Notes under the pieces: generated by a model
What the model saw: the letters and a program-made list of their open reading frames with translations, nothing else
What the model was told of the DNA's origin: nothing
Databases searched by the model: none
In this document: in pieces, positions 37,082-45,223 of the stretch
Numbering within the stretch: position 1 is the first letter of the stretch
Layout of the letters: every line of letters begins with the position of its first letter
Program-made: the position numbers and the translations under genes
From: Bacillota bacterium
GTDB lineage: Bacteria > Bacillota > Clostridia > Christensenellales > SZUA-584
Direction: 5' to 3'
Length of the DNA: 64,000 nucleotides
Assembly: GCA_023410475.1 (NCBI GenBank)
Contig: JAEYPS010000026.1
Coordinates: 1 to 64,000 of the forward strand

Positions 37082-38542
37082 ATGAAAAGCATTGAAAACG
37101 AAAATCAAAATCATTACACCTTTGACCCACTGGATTATCTGGACTCCAAGCAATTATTCCCTCAGACCAATGACACAGATACAAAAAGGGCTTATCTGGC
37201 TGAAATGGGGTTTGAAGAAGAAGAGACACTGGGCGGCAAAACCCGATATGCTTTCAATCCTAACCAATTTGCCTTTTACCTTGGTAAATGCATCACAGCT
37301 GTACAGGATGATCAAGGAAATCTCTATGTATACAATCGCAAGGGGTTTTACCAGATCGAACAGCACTGGTTGGGAAAGATCGTTAAATTCCTGATGTGTC
37401 AGGTAAAAACCCTTTGGAATCTGAGCAGAGAAACAGCTGCCCTCGAATCCTATCGTAGAAGTATCGTAAAAATAGTAAAAAAATTCAACCAAATGGACGA
37501 GGTCAATCTGGCTAACGGCATACTATCACTCAGCACAAAAGAGCTGAGTGCTCATACGCATGATTTCTATTCAACGATTCAGATACCTTTCGATTATCAT
37601 GCCGAAGCTCAATACACACGTTTCAGGCAATTCGTTCAAGAAATAACAGACAACGATCCTGAGTTGATTGCGGTGATACAAGAGATGGTCGGGTACAGCC
37701 TTTGCCACACAACGAAGGCGGAAAAGGCGTTCTTCCTGTATGGTAGAGGATGCAACGGCAAAAGCATCCTTGCAAGGGTTATCGCTTACCTTGTGGGAGA
37801 AGAAAATGTCTCAAGCGTACCGCTTAGTAGGTTTTCCGATACCTTCGGACTAGCGAGCCTTATCAACAAAACAGTGAACATAGCGGCAGAAAATGAACTT
37901 ACCACGAAGCTAAACACAGAAAACGTAAAGTCTGTTATATCAGGTGATTCTCTGAGCATCGCGCGTAAGTATCATGAAGATGTTCACTGTGCATTATCCT
38001 GTAAGTTAATTATGCTGCTGAATAACCTGCCCAACACCGCTGACGTAACGCTGGGGTATTTTAGGAAAATACTAATTATCCCCTTCCCTCATACATTTAC
38101 AAATGCAGAGATTGATGAAAACCTATTTGAAAAACTTGTACCTGAAATGCCCGGTATCCTGAACTGGGCTATTGAGGGGCTACAGCGCCTTCAGAAGAAT
38201 AACTACCGCTTCTCATCTTGTAAGAAAGTGGACGAGATCATGGAACAATATAAGAGCCAACAGAATCCTACCGCTACATTCTTCCACGATACGTACCAAG
38301 ATTGTGAAGGCGGACGTATCAAGAAGAGCGAGGTCTATGGTGACTTTGAGAGATGGTGCAGGGAAAACGGTCTTGACCCACTTAACAGGCCGACTTTTTG
38401 GAATATGCTTGCACTTCAGGCTTCAGATGAATCGAAATGTATTAGGCTACAGGTAAAACGCGTGCGAGGCGTTGACTACCTCTGTGGCTATGGTCGAATT
38501 GCACCCAATACCCTTAACGTAGATACGAATATGAATTTCTGA
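37082..38542 (+). CDS. SF3 replicative helicase, D5/P4-like
   Basis: 486 aa from the ATG at 37082 (AAAGGAG 9 bases upstream). The N-terminal part matches the D5_N region. The SF3 helicase core has Walker A 'GRGCNGKS' (221-228), 'KSVISGDSLSIARKYH' (about 283-298) and the sensor 'KLIMLLNNLP'. Phage P4-type proteins usually carry a primase domain in front; this one does not, so priming must come from elsewhere. It should load at the element's origin and drive unwinding for the adjacent DNA polymerase. Confidence 0.88.
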   Translation: MKSIENENQNHYTFDPLDYLDSKQLFPQTNDTDTKRAYLAEMGFEEEETLGGKTRYAFNPNQFAFYLGKCITAVQDDQGNLYVYNRKGFYQIEQHWLGKIVKFLMCQVKTLWNLSRETAALESYRRSIVKIVKKFNQMDEVNLANGILSLSTKELSAHTHDFYSTIQIPFDYHAEAQYTRFRQFVQEITDNDPELIAVIQEMVGYSLCHTTKAEKAFFLYGRGCNGKSILARVIAYLVGEENVSSVPLSRFSDTFGLASLINKTVNIAAENELTTKLNTENVKSVISGDSLSIARKYHEDVHCALSCKLIMLLNNLPNTADVTLGYFRKILIIPFPHTFTNAEIDENLFEKLVPEMPGILNWAIEGLQRLQKNNYRFSSCKKVDEIMEQYKSQQNPTATFFHDTYQDCEGGRIKKSEVYGDFERWCRENGLDPLNRPTFWNMLALQASDESKCIRLQVKRVRGVDYLCGYGRIAPNTLNVDTNMNF

Positions 38543-38607
38543 TATGGGGGTGCTGGTTGCCCACCCTTTATAAAATTGCTGATTATATACATTGATATTG
38601 ATTATAA

Positions 38608-38638
38608 CGGTACCCATATCATTTGAATATGGGTACCG
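38608..38638. repeat. 12-bp perfect hairpin between helicase and polymerase
   Basis: CGGTACCCATAT-N7-ATATGGGTACCG. No T-tract follows. It is one of three such hairpins in gaps of this module (others 40287-40323 and 41315-41349). Confidence 0.7.
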
Positions 38639-38672
38639 ACAGATAAATAACACTAAATAAGAGGAAAAAGCA

Positions 38673-39779
38673 ATGAATGATAAAATCATTACAGCCCTAG
38701 AACAGAACGGCATCGGCTTCGATTGGCAGGGCTATAGCCAGAGTGTGCTGCTGCAAAAGGAAGAACAGCTGGATAAATATGTGAGTGAGCTCAGCTTTCT
38801 CTTGAATTGTAGCCCCAATTACATTACAGACCCTCAGCGCCTTATCTGGAGGCTGTATATTAAGAAAATCTATCCGGCCAGCCTAAGCCTTGAGTATTTA
38901 AAAGAGAACCGTAAAGAACGCAGAGAATACGAGCTGCTGTATTCTTACAAGAAGACGCTTCAGTTTTTAAAGCAATATGGCGATGCTCTTCAGGCTAGGC
39001 TAGTTGATGGCAGATTACATGGCACTTGGGCAATGGATGGTGCAGTCACCGGTAGAATGACCTGCAAAGAACCCAACCTGCAAGCATTCCCCGCGGAGGT
39101 AAAGAACTTTTTTCAGCCAAGAGAAGGCTACTGCTTAATATTCTGTGATTATTCGCAGATTGAATTACGCGTGCTCGCAGAGCTTTCGCAGGACGAAAAT
39201 ATGATAAAAGCATTCGCCACCGATGCTGATATACATACAAAGACAGCAAGTGCCATATTTAATAAGCCTTTTACTGAGATCACAGCGCAAGAACGTACCA
39301 TTGCCAAGCGTGTCAATTTCGGTATCTCTTACGGCATATCTGCTCAAGGGTTATGCGATGTAGTCAATAAGAAGACCGATGTAAACCTTAATTTTGACGA
39401 AGCCAATAGTTTAAAAAAGAGTTTCTACGATACTTACCCACAGATTAGAGAATACCATAATCATCTGTTAACAGCTGAAACCATTGAGAGTTTAGGCGGC
39501 CGGCAATGGGTCAATTATCCCAAGGGGATCGCGCGGGTGAATCTGCCGGTTCAAGCCAGTGCCGCCGAGGGGTTGAAGTTATCGCTTAACACTCTTCTGG
39601 ATAATTTGCCAGACGATTGTTATCTGGTGAATGTCATCCATGATGAAATAATTATAGAAGCGCCAAATAACGATTGTATAGGGCAGAATAGTACTCTGCT
39701 CACTCAAAGTATGATTGCCGGTATGGGCATGCTCGTTAAGAGCCTACCCGTTGAAGTTAAAATAACATATAAGTTCTAA
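38673..39779 (+). CDS. compact family-A DNA polymerase
   Basis: 368 aa. Motif A 'DYSQIELRVLAEL' (159-171), motif B 'RTIAKRVNFGISYG' (208-221, with Lys212, Phe216, Tyr220) and motif C 'VIHDEI' (321-326) are all intact. There is no 5' nuclease or 3'-5' exonuclease domain and the thumb is short, so it is barely more than the palm and fingers. That is much smaller than PolA (about 880 aa). It is probably the element's own replicative or gap-filling polymerase, working with the SF3 helicase. Confidence 0.9.
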   Translation: MNDKIITALEQNGIGFDWQGYSQSVLLQKEEQLDKYVSELSFLLNCSPNYITDPQRLIWRLYIKKIYPASLSLEYLKENRKERREYELLYSYKKTLQFLKQYGDALQARLVDGRLHGTWAMDGAVTGRMTCKEPNLQAFPAEVKNFFQPREGYCLIFCDYSQIELRVLAELSQDENMIKAFATDADIHTKTASAIFNKPFTEITAQERTIAKRVNFGISYGISAQGLCDVVNKKTDVNLNFDEANSLKKSFYDTYPQIREYHNHLLTAETIESLGGRQWVNYPKGIARVNLPVQASAAEGLKLSLNTLLDNLPDDCYLVNVIHDEIIIEAPNNDCIGQNSTLLTQSMIAGMGMLVKSLPVEVKITYKF

Positions 39780-39792
39780 GGAGGAACTAATC

Positions 39793-40194
39793 ATGACAAA
39801 CGATTTATTACAATTCTCATTAAACCGAAAGGCAGAGGTGGATGAAGGCCAGTATTCCTATAAGCTGCTTAATGTGAAAGTAGAGAATGACGTACATACC
39901 AGTTACGGCATAAAACAACAGATTTCGTTTGAGTTTAGTTTGAAAATCGGTGAAGAAACGAAACCGTTTGTAAAGAAGTTTAATTATTCCATGCATCCTG
40001 AAAGCCGTTTTATGAAATTCATGTCAATGATCTGCAAGGCATACGGTAAAAATCAGCTGAATTTGAGGGAACTCATTGGCACCAGTGGATTACTAACGAT
40101 TACGCACGGATCAGACGAAAACGGAAATGTATACGAGAATATAACGGATATTGCTCTGCTGTCTAGTGAAGGAAAGCAGTATGGCCCAGACTAA
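39793..40194 (+). CDS. replication-module accessory protein, unassigned
   Basis: 133 aa, beta-rich, starting 13 bp after the polymerase stop with AAGGAGG. It resembles small phage proteins of the DUF669 kind found beside replication and recombination genes, but I am not certain. It may be a single-strand-binding or processivity-type accessory. The close spacing shows co-transcription with the polymerase. Confidence 0.6.
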   Translation: MTNDLLQFSLNRKAEVDEGQYSYKLLNVKVENDVHTSYGIKQQISFEFSLKIGEETKPFVKKFNYSMHPESRFMKFMSMICKAYGKNQLNLRELIGTSGLLTITHGSDENGNVYENITDIALLSSEGKQYGPD

Positions 40195-40286
40195 GGTATG
40201 CTCGTAATTTTGAAAATGATACGCCACCACGCAACCTAATTGTTGCAGGCGAACTACTGATATTTTTATTTTACATATGATAATAA

Positions 40287-40323
40287 GCTATCCCTCATGA
40301 GACACCGGCACTTGAGGGATAGC
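40287..40323. repeat. 11-bp perfect hairpin after accessory gene
   Basis: GCTATCCCTCA-N15-TGAGGGATAGC with no T-tract on either strand. Its arms share CTATCCC with the hairpin at 41315-41349. Confidence 0.7.
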
Positions 40324-40376
40324 AAGAATAATAAATTATTTTGAACATTGAAAATTTCAGAAAGTAGGCGATTCCC

Positions 40377-41033
40377 ATAAAAAAGAAACCATTACGTGTA
40401 CATTCGTTTAATGTATTCCCTCATAACAGAAAAAGAGAAGTTGCGCCATTAACTATCTATAAGAAGGGCAAGCTTAGTATTTCAAGTGAGATATTAAGAG
40501 ATACATTTTATTCGGAAAAAGTTAGTTTACAATTCAACAAGTACGGTCTTGTTATCCAGCGAGCATATGATTCTGATTCTACACAGGAATATGACTATGA
40601 TACTACGGATATATTTACAGGCATTAGCCTTCCGCTGCGCAGTTTGACAATCATTAAGAATCCAGATTTGGTTAACGCTATTGTCAACAAATTTAGGCTT
40701 CAGTTTGGAAGCAAACAGAGCATTAAGTATTTTAGCTATCAAATGTTTGAAACAAATGATGATTATGCATACGTAATTTCTTTAACCGACAAGGGTTACG
40801 TTAAGAAAGTGGAGTTTGAAGCGGCCTCTATAAACTCATTCAATTTACTTCCGAAAGAGGCTAAGCTCCAAAGCAACGAAAACAAGCCAGCGTTGAAAAT
40901 TGTAAAGGCTGGTAATGGTTACAGACTGGTCTTTTCAAGCAATGTTATGCACCAGCTTTGTTATCCTGATAAACTGTGTATTGGCTATACCAACAAGGGT
41001 ATTATTCTATCAACTCGCAAAGATTTATTGTAA
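40377..41033 (+). CDS. hypothetical protein with a missing canonical start
   Basis: The frame is open from an in-frame stop at 40365 to the stop at 41031, about 220 codons, but has no ATG, GTG or TTG until codon 90 (TTG at 40644). The coding pattern begins at ATAAAAAAG (40377), where an ATG would be expected, with AGTAGG upstream. So the start looks mutated from ATG to ATA, or a rare start is used. The product (KKPLRVHSFNVFPHN...) has no recognised family. Confidence 0.6.
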   Translation: MKKKPLRVHSFNVFPHNRKREVAPLTIYKKGKLSISSEILRDTFYSEKVSLQFNKYGLVIQRAYDSDSTQEYDYDTTDIFTGISLPLRSLTIIKNPDLVNAIVNKFRLQFGSKQSIKYFSYQMFETNDDYAYVISLTDKGYVKKVEFEAASINSFNLLPKEAKLQSNENKPALKIVKAGNGYRLVFSSNVMHQLCYPDKLCIGYTNKGIILSTRKDLL

Positions 41034-41043
41034 CGGTTTTGCG

Positions 41044-41214
41044 GTGTACCCATTACCTGAACAAGGTAGCTATGCTGTATATTCTTCTCAGCTAGCCAAG
41101 TGTATACTTAAAAAGAGCATGGTTATAGGTACCAGTAAAGGTACGACGGTTTTTCAATCTTTTGAATACCTAAATGATTACAGTGTAGTACTTATTCCGT
41201 TTATCCAGAAATAA
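41044..41214 (+). CDS. small frame, possible continuation or paralogous domain
   Basis: 57 codons from GTG (YPLPEQGSYAVYSSQLAKCI...). It lies in another frame directly after the previous stop. Its 'GSYAVYSSQL...IGTSKG' resembles 'GYRLVFSSNV...IGYTNKG' near the end of the preceding product. It may be a separate domain cut off by frameshift. No good ribosome site is seen. Confidence 0.35.
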   Translation: MYPLPEQGSYAVYSSQLAKCILKKSMVIGTSKGTTVFQSFEYLNDYSVVLIPFIQK

Positions 41215-41314
41215 TTGAGAGAGATACTTTAACTATTTATATTTAGCATGCCACCATTCAACCAGAATGGTGCAGCTTTAATGATTGTTACTTATTTTAA
41301 ATTTGTTAATAAGG

Positions 41315-41349
41315 CTATCCCCATTGGCTAGCCAAACCAATGGGGATAG
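41315..41349. repeat. 13-bp perfect hairpin
   Basis: CTATCCCCATTGG-N9-CCAATGGGGATAG, without a T-tract, in the gap before the small gene at 41393. Confidence 0.7.
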
Positions 41350-41392
41350 ATGATAGATATGTAATTGAATTTGAATAGTGGGGCTTAGATAT

Positions 41393-41566
41393 ATGAATTA
41401 TAAGGTAGAAGCTACCTTATCCCGAGGAGCATTGAAGAGTATATCCGAAGAATATGAGTGTGAAACGACTATTATAGAAGGACAAAGTGAAGAAACTTAT
41501 TGTTTCCTATATCCGCTTATTGAAATCTTAAATGAAATACGCTTATCCGAAATAAAGCGAGACTAG
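41393..41566 (+). CDS. small hypothetical protein before the recombinase
   Basis: 57 aa from the ATG at 41393 (MNYKVEATLSRGALKS...). It ends 41 bp before the recombinase gene. Acidic, no motif recognised. It might be a recombination directionality factor by position, but nothing in the sequence supports that beyond size and place. Confidence 0.45.
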   Translation: MNYKVEATLSRGALKSISEEYECETTIIEGQSEETYCFLYPLIEILNEIRLSEIKRD

Positions 41567-41607
41567 AGATATATATTATCATTAAAATATGAAAAAGGAG
41601 ATAAAAA

Positions 41608-43167
41608 ATGGATAATACAATTAATGCAGTAGGCTATTGCCGTTTTTCTAGTAACAATCAAAGAGAAGAGTCAATAGATGCTCAAAAACGAGCTATAAAA
41701 TATTTCGCGAAGCAGGAAGGATATAACATTATACGTTTCTACGAAGATAAAGCCTTAAGTGGTAAGACTGATAACCGCCCCGCATTTCAGCAGATGATGG
41801 AAGATATAGAAAAAAAGGAATTTCAAGTTGTAATCGTCCATAAATTGGATAGATTTTCAAGAGACATTGCTGACAGTATGCAGTATGAAAAAAAGCTTAG
41901 GCAGGCAGGTATCAGCCTCATCAGCGTGATGGAAAAATTAGACAGCACGCCAGCGGGCAAGCTCATGAAGGTTATTATAGCAGGGATAAATTCCTTTTAT
42001 GTAGACAATCTGGCAATAGAGGTCTTCAAAGGCCTGAAAGAGAATGCCTATAACTGTCAGACTACGGGTGGAAAGCCGCCACTAGGATTTGACATAATAA
42101 GCAAAAAATACATGATCAATGAAGGTGAAGCAACTGCTATTAGGCTCATTTTTCAAATGTATGATCAGGGGTATGGATATGCAGCAATTATAAACAAATT
42201 GAATATTTTAGGATGTAAAACGAAAGCTAATAAGCCGTTTGGTAAGAACAGTTTATATGAGCTGCTGCATAATGAGCGATACAAAGGCGTATTTGTCTAT
42301 AATAAGCACACGTCCAGACGCCCGGATGGTAGCCGCACAAGATCAGACAAGGTTGATTCTGATATTATCAGAATACCCGGAGAAGTACCAGCAATTGTTG
42401 ATGAAGCGTTGTGGGACAGAGTAAATCAAAGGCTTCAACATAATAAACGCAATGCAGGAGCCTTTAAGGCAAAGGAGATGTACTTACTAAGTGGCCTCAT
42501 ATTCTGCGGCGAGTGTTCTCACGCCATGCACGGGAATGCTCGTTATCCAGCGCCAAATCGTCCCAAGCTTGTTACATATAGGTGCTCGCATCGTGATAAT
42601 AACTTTAACTGCACTAATAAAGAAATCAGACGTGACCAGATAGAGAACTTTGTGATTGACCAGTTACAGAAATATCTATTCAATGATGAGATGATACCGG
42701 AGTTAACAGCGAAGTTAAACGACTACATAGCTACCGAACAAAGCGGCTCTGATGTTGACATAGAGAAATACCAAAGTAAGCTCAAGGAATTACAAACTCA
42801 GAAGAAAAATATCATTGAAGCTATCGCCAAAACAGGCTATGGAGATTTGTTTACTGAAAAGCTGGAACAAATTGAATCTGAAATACTAACAGTCACGGAG
42901 ATGCTGCAGCGCCAAGAGAAATCAAATAAACGGGTAATCATTACCGAAGAGATGATACGTGAATATTTAGGCTCATTTAAACAATTTATACTTAAGCGTG
43001 ACAAGCCTCAGATAAAGAAGTTTATAGATGCTTATGTAGAAAGGGTTGATATTTATCATGACAAGGTTAAAGTAACACTAAAAGTATCGCTCAGCAGCGA
43101 CCAACAGAAAAACATAGAGTATTCTTTTGAAAAAGATGCCAGCAGGGAAGAAATAAGAACAGCGTAG
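41608..43167 (+). CDS. large serine recombinase (integrase)
   Basis: 519 aa. The resolvase domain begins 'VGYCRFSSNNQRE' with the likely catalytic Ser14, and 'HKLDRFSRD' follows. The recombinase domain (about 150-270) and a zinc ribbon ('CGECSHAMHG', 'CSHRDNNFNC') come next, then a long coiled-coil and tail. AAAAGGAG precedes the ATG. It lies at the right end of the element next to tRNA-Leu and should integrate and excise it. Use of a tRNA 3' end is much more usual for tyrosine integrases. Confidence 0.93.
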   Translation: MDNTINAVGYCRFSSNNQREESIDAQKRAIKYFAKQEGYNIIRFYEDKALSGKTDNRPAFQQMMEDIEKKEFQVVIVHKLDRFSRDIADSMQYEKKLRQAGISLISVMEKLDSTPAGKLMKVIIAGINSFYVDNLAIEVFKGLKENAYNCQTTGGKPPLGFDIISKKYMINEGEATAIRLIFQMYDQGYGYAAIINKLNILGCKTKANKPFGKNSLYELLHNERYKGVFVYNKHTSRRPDGSRTRSDKVDSDIIRIPGEVPAIVDEALWDRVNQRLQHNKRNAGAFKAKEMYLLSGLIFCGECSHAMHGNARYPAPNRPKLVTYRCSHRDNNFNCTNKEIRRDQIENFVIDQLQKYLFNDEMIPELTAKLNDYIATEQSGSDVDIEKYQSKLKELQTQKKNIIEAIAKTGYGDLFTEKLEQIESEILTVTEMLQRQEKSNKRVIITEEMIREYLGSFKQFILKRDKPQIKKFIDAYVERVDIYHDKVKVTLKVSLSSDQQKNIEYSFEKDASREEIRTA

Positions 43168-43205
43168 TATATTGTTCTACACCAATATGCATTCCATTGG
43201 TACAT

Positions 43206-43258
43206 AAAAAATCCTCACACTTACTAAATAAAGTGTGAGGATTCAGTGGTGCCGCTGA
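43206..43258. repeat. att-like site C and tRNA terminator
   Basis: The hairpin AATCCTCACACTT/AAGTGTGAGGATT followed on the minus strand by TTTTTT is the terminator of the tRNA gene. The tRNA 3' tip overlaps its right side. This 53 bp matches site B and, less well, site A. Confidence 0.88.
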
Positions 43259-43333
43259 CCGGACTTGAACCGGTACGGAGTTGCCCCCGAGGGATTTTAA
43301 GTCCCTTGTGTCTGCCGATTCCACCACAGCGGC
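43247..43333 (-). tRNA. tRNA-Leu(UAA)
   Basis: 87 nt including an encoded CCA. Acceptor GCCGCTG pairs with CAGCGGC. The anticodon stem AGGGA/TCCCT encloses loop CTTAAAA with anticodon TAA (43299-43297). A variable arm with GGGGG is present, as in class II tRNAs, and the T-loop is GTTCAAGTC. The gene is intact, so integration restored its 3' end. Confidence 0.96.
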
Positions 43334-43360
43334 AAGAACGGCATAAATAACGCAAGGATT

Positions 43361-43389
43361 ATATTACAACAAATAGAGTGTAAAGTCAA
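43361..43389 (-). promoter_or_regulatory. tRNA-Leu promoter
   Basis: TTGACT (43389-43384), 17-bp spacer, TAATAT (43366-43361) on the minus strand, 28 bp upstream of the tRNA. Confidence 0.65.
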
Positions 43390-43609
43390 TATGAACTTTT
43401 AACATGCATTTAGATGGTAAGTACCTGTTTATAATATGTAAAGAAAATAACGAAAAGGTAACAAAAGTATTTAACAGTTAATTTTATAAACGAATATAAA
43501 TATAAGAAAAAGTGGTATAATACAGTACGTATATTATAGAATTAATAAATTTGTATATTGTTACTAGAATTGTATTACAAAATTATAACAAAAATGATTA
43601 CAAACTCTA

Positions 43610-43638
43610 TTGCATTCTACTTATTTATGGTATATACT
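43610..43638 (+). promoter_or_regulatory. promoter of wall protein 1
   Basis: TTGCAT, 17 bp, TATACT. It is followed by a leader of about 50 nt ending TAAGGAGGAAAATACCC before the ATG. Spacing and leader are nearly identical to the paralogue's promoter at 45138. Confidence 0.75.
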
Positions 43639-43692
43639 GTGGTTGTGGTTAGAAAATAACCCAAAAACTATTTTTTAAGGAGGAAAATACCC

Positions 43693-44778
43693 ATGAAGAA
43701 AGTACTTGCATTAGTACTGGCTGGTGTAATGGCTCTTAGCCTTGCAACAGTTGTATCCGCGATGGACATTAGCCCCGATGACAACGACACTGACTACAGC
43801 GATGACGCAATCGAGAGCGAGGGCCTGTTCGAATTTGACGGCGATACTTGGGAAGACGAAATTATCCCTGATGGCGATTTTGTAGCAATTGGTGACAGCC
43901 TGTTTGCAACCGTGGTAAGTGATACCGAAAAGTACGATTTCAGTGCTACCGTTACCTCCAGCAAATCTGACATGATTAAGGCTTCTCTTGACATCGATAC
44001 TGTTAAGGATAAGGTTGCTGGCACGGAAGGCAAGTCAGTTGTTCTTGAACTGAATCCCGCTGATTCTTATTTCACTGTTGAAGAGCATGAAGTAAAGATT
44101 AAGCTCGTAGTTATTCAGAAGGAAAAGAAGTCTGGCGGCAACACTTACAAGTTCTCTAAAGAATTTAAAGTGAATATTAAGAACAAAGAGCACGGCGAAG
44201 ATGATTTCTATGAGAACGCTTCCGGCAAGATTACCTCTGCTATCGGCGATCTCAGCAAGCCTGTAATCGCTGCTGATGTATTCACCGGTATTGCTGACGG
44301 CGAGGCTCTGGAGCTCAATTATGGCGATTACTCCGTAAACTTTGCCAAGGTTAATAACCAGAACACTGGTCTTTACCTGAAAGCCAACACCGATGTAGCT
44401 GATGGCTCCAAGGCTATCGCTTCTATCGCGTTCAAGTCCACCCGCGTTAAGGACGCTGCTACCATTTCTATGCCTATCGACGCTGACGACGAGAACCTCT
44501 ATGGCGAGAAGGTATATGTATACGCTCTCGTTGATGGCAAGCCCTCCGGCGACGCTATCGAAGGCACCGTTGTTAACCACAACAGCGTAATCTTCACCGT
44601 TCCCGCTGGCACAACCCTCGGCACTTGGGCCGCTTACGGCGACAAGGCTCAGGGCGATGCTGAGAAGCCCGCTATCCCCGAGACCGGCGCTAACGACATC
44701 GTTAACATTGCTATCGTATTCGCTGTAGTTGCTCTTGCAGCTGCTGGCTTCGTAGCAGTAAAGAAGGCTAGCAAATAA
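43693..44778 (+). CDS. sortase-anchored wall protein, tandem copy 1
   Basis: 361 aa. Signal peptide (1-23, ending VVSA), an acidic N-terminal region, beta-rich central domains, and a C-terminal sorting signal IPETG-AND followed by a hydrophobic helix and KKASK. IPETG is an LPxTG variant, so it should be covalently attached to peptidoglycan by a sortase encoded elsewhere. Codon use is strongly biased (GCT, GTT/GTA, AAG, ATC), a mark of high expression. The C-terminal about 170 residues are almost identical to the next gene. Confidence 0.88.
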   Translation: MKKVLALVLAGVMALSLATVVSAMDISPDDNDTDYSDDAIESEGLFEFDGDTWEDEIIPDGDFVAIGDSLFATVVSDTEKYDFSATVTSSKSDMIKASLDIDTVKDKVAGTEGKSVVLELNPADSYFTVEEHEVKIKLVVIQKEKKSGGNTYKFSKEFKVNIKNKEHGEDDFYENASGKITSAIGDLSKPVIAADVFTGIADGEALELNYGDYSVNFAKVNNQNTGLYLKANTDVADGSKAIASIAFKSTRVKDAATISMPIDADDENLYGEKVYVYALVDGKPSGDAIEGTVVNHNSVIFTVPAGTTLGTWAAYGDKAQGDAEKPAIPETGANDIVNIAIVFAVVALAAAGFVAVKKASK

Positions 44779-44829
44779 TTAACCTTTACGGGTTAGTTAT
44801 AAGCTTAAGGCTTAAATAACACTGTCGTA

Positions 44830-44865
44830 GGAAGACATCCTTTCGTAGGGTGTCTTCCTTTTTTT
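44830..44865 (+). terminator. terminator of wall protein 1
   Basis: GGAAGACATCC/GGGTGTCTTCC stem followed by seven to nine T. Confidence 0.92.
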
Positions 44866-45137
44866 ATGTACTGTGACAGGAAAGCAAAAAAACTATAGCG
44901 ATGCGTATGTGCGTATGAAAGAAATACTCCTTTGATATAAAGCTTGGGCTACATGCGCCAATCGCTGTTAATAAACAGTAAACAATATTACAAAATAGTA
45001 ACGGAATTGATTTACAGACATCACATAATATTATATAATAGTTTCATTTAATCAATATTATGGAATTTAATCAACCAATCTGGATAGTTTAGCTAAGAAA
45101 TAGTTACAGAATTATAACAATTTTTTTTACAAACCTA

Positions 45138-45166
45138 TTGTATTCTTCATGTTTATGGTTTATACT
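45138..45166 (+). promoter_or_regulatory. promoter of wall protein 2
   Basis: TTGTAT, 17 bp, TATACT. The shared sequence continues through the leader (GGTTAGAAA-TAACCCAA, then AAGGAGGAAA) to the ATG. Confidence 0.75.
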
Positions 45167-45223
45167 ATGGCTGTGGTTAGAAATTAACCCAACAACAACT
45201 ATTTTTTAAGGAGGAAATTACCC

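Larger units (their letters stand above)
23024..43258. mobile_element. integrative element 2 in tRNA-Leu (defence plus replication)
   Basis: About 20.2 kb between att-like sites B and C, AT-rich relative to its flanks. It carries an intact large serine recombinase at its right end, an XRE/Cro-like switch, a compact replication module and a Druantia-like pair. No structural phage or conjugation genes are visible, so it is best described as a satellite-like or non-conjugative integrative element. Confidence 0.7.

Noticed and set aside
43091..43327. Minus-strand frame of 78 codons across the tRNA
   Set aside because: It is only the translated tRNA-Leu and recombinase tail; a tRNA gene explains the sequence.
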